This document shows, in pieces, positions 14,462 to 15,000 of a stretch of DNA of 15,000 bases. Both the position numbers and the translations under genes were made by a program. This DNA comes from RGIG3009 sp964490085 (GTDB lineage Bacteria; Bacillota; Clostridia; Oscillospirales; Acutalibacteraceae). The number at the start of each line of letters is the position of its first letter. Positions within the stretch are counted from its first letter, which is position 1. The notes under the pieces are model-generated. The model had not been told where the DNA came from. It worked only from the letters and a program-made list of their open reading frames with translations, and searched no databases. Where the stretch lies: NCBI GenBank assembly GCA_964490085.1, contig CAZBAO010000033.1, positions 1 through 15,000 of the forward strand, in the 5' to 3' direction.

Positions 14462-14890
14462 ATGTCCACTTTTATGGCAAAAGCCGGTCAAGTAAACCGC
14501 AAATGGTACGTCATTGATGCCGCCGGTAAACCGTTGGGCCGTGTAGCTGCGGAAGCTGCTGTTCTCCTTCGCGGAAAGCACAAACCCGAGTATACGCCCC
14601 ACGTGGATTGCGGCGATCACGTTATCATCATCAACTGTGCCGAGGCTGTTCTCACCGGTAAGAAACTGGAACAGAAGGTCTGGTACCGTCACACCGGTTG
14701 GATCGGCAACCTGAAAGCCACCAAGTACGCTACGCTGATGGCACAGCGTCCGGAGAAGGCAATGGAGCTCGCCGTCACCGGTATGATCCCGAACAACTCG
14801 ATCGGCCGTCAGGCCGCTACCCGCTTGCGCGTTTACGCCGGCGCTCAGCATGAGCATGCCGCGCAGAAACCCGAAGCGCACGAATTTTAA
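14462..14890 (+). CDS. rplM: 50S ribosomal protein L13
   Basis: The 142 residues match the usual L13 length. Recognisable stretches are KWYVIDAAGKPLGRVAAEAA (14-33), LRGKHKPEYTPHVDCGDHVI (36-55) and the C-terminal GMIPNN (108-113). L13 binds 23S rRNA early in 50S assembly. AGGAGGT at seven bases sets the ATG at 14462. It is first in the standard rplM-rpsI operon, and rpsI begins 18 bases after its stop with an AAGGAGG site. There is nothing unusual in the protein. Confidence 0.98.
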   Translation: MSTFMAKAGQVNRKWYVIDAAGKPLGRVAAEAAVLLRGKHKPEYTPHVDCGDHVIIINCAEAVLTGKKLEQKVWYRHTGWIGNLKATKYATLMAQRPEKAMELAVTGMIPNNSIGRQAATRLRVYAGAQHEHAAQKPEAHEF

Positions 14891-14908
14891 AGAAGGAGGC
14901 TGCAAGAT

Positions 14909-15000
14909 ATGGATTACAACAAAAGACCGTATTTCTACGGCACCGGTCGCCGTAAAAAATCCGTTGCCCGCGTTCGTTTGTACAACGGTACCGGCAAAGT
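14909..15000 (+). CDS. rpsI: 30S ribosomal protein S9, 5' part only
   Basis: The first 30 codons (MDYNKRPYFYGTGRRKKSVA, then RVRLYNGTGK) match the S9 N-terminus, including the typical YGTGRRKKSVARVRL. AAGGAGG (14893-14899) lies nine bases before ATG 14909. The gene runs off the window. S9 reaches the ribosomal P site with its C-terminal tail, which is not in view. Confidence 0.97.
   Translation, partial: MDYNKRPYFYGTGRRKKSVARVRLYNGTGK

Overview
The window reads as chromosomal DNA of a low-to-mid GC Gram-positive anaerobe, most likely a Clostridia member (Oscillospirales/Ruminococcaceae-like). The reasons are strong AGGAGG-type ribosome sites, a ThiI without rhodanese domain in one operon with its cysteine desulfurase, class B sortases, a SpoIID-type cell-wall enzyme, GLUG repeats and a plain rplM-rpsI operon. 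No tRNA, rRNA, CRISPR array or insertion sequence was seen.

Layout. (1) 1-591, minus: 5' two thirds of a DAHP synthase gene (aroF), entry to the aromatic pathway. Its 592-821 leader holds a consensus promoter, a 29-codon leader peptide with a Tyr/Phe run (YAYYFYFYF) and a strong intrinsic terminator just before the aroF ribosome site. This is a complete-looking ribosome-mediated attenuator. (2) 822-7651, minus: a close-packed operon read in the order cysteine desulfurase, class B sortase, thiI, then a 1161-codon ORF. That ORF joins CinA to a membrane-anchored sortase-like domain that has lost its catalytic His and Cys, a Thr-rich linker and a SpoIID domain. The active sortase and the dead one are paralogues that share even the tail after the catalytic core. 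(3) 7652-7831: divergent promoter region. (4) 7832-11641, plus: two-gene operon of unknown function. It encodes a 1019-residue protein (cytosolic helical part, three membrane helices, outside GLUG repeats) and a 249-residue cytosolic protein with a zinc ribbon, Sel1/TPR-like helices and a C-terminal four-Cys motif. It ends at a bidirectional terminator. (5) 11702-14203, minus: radC followed by an ABC exporter half-transporter. (6) 14213-14461: divergent promoters. (7) 14462-15000, plus: rplM and the start of rpsI.

How the genes work together. The desulfurase very likely supplies sulfur to ThiI for tRNA 4-thiouridine, as NifZ does in Bacillus subtilis. The sortase between them and the dead-sortase/SpoIID protein at the operon end form a second, cell-surface theme in the same transcript. 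The aroF attenuator would tie aromatic synthesis to Tyr and Phe supply. The two most striking items are the Tyr/Phe leader-peptide attenuator, a mode less common in Firmicutes than T-boxes or TRAP, and the catalytically dead sortase fused to a SpoIID domain beside an intact paralogue.
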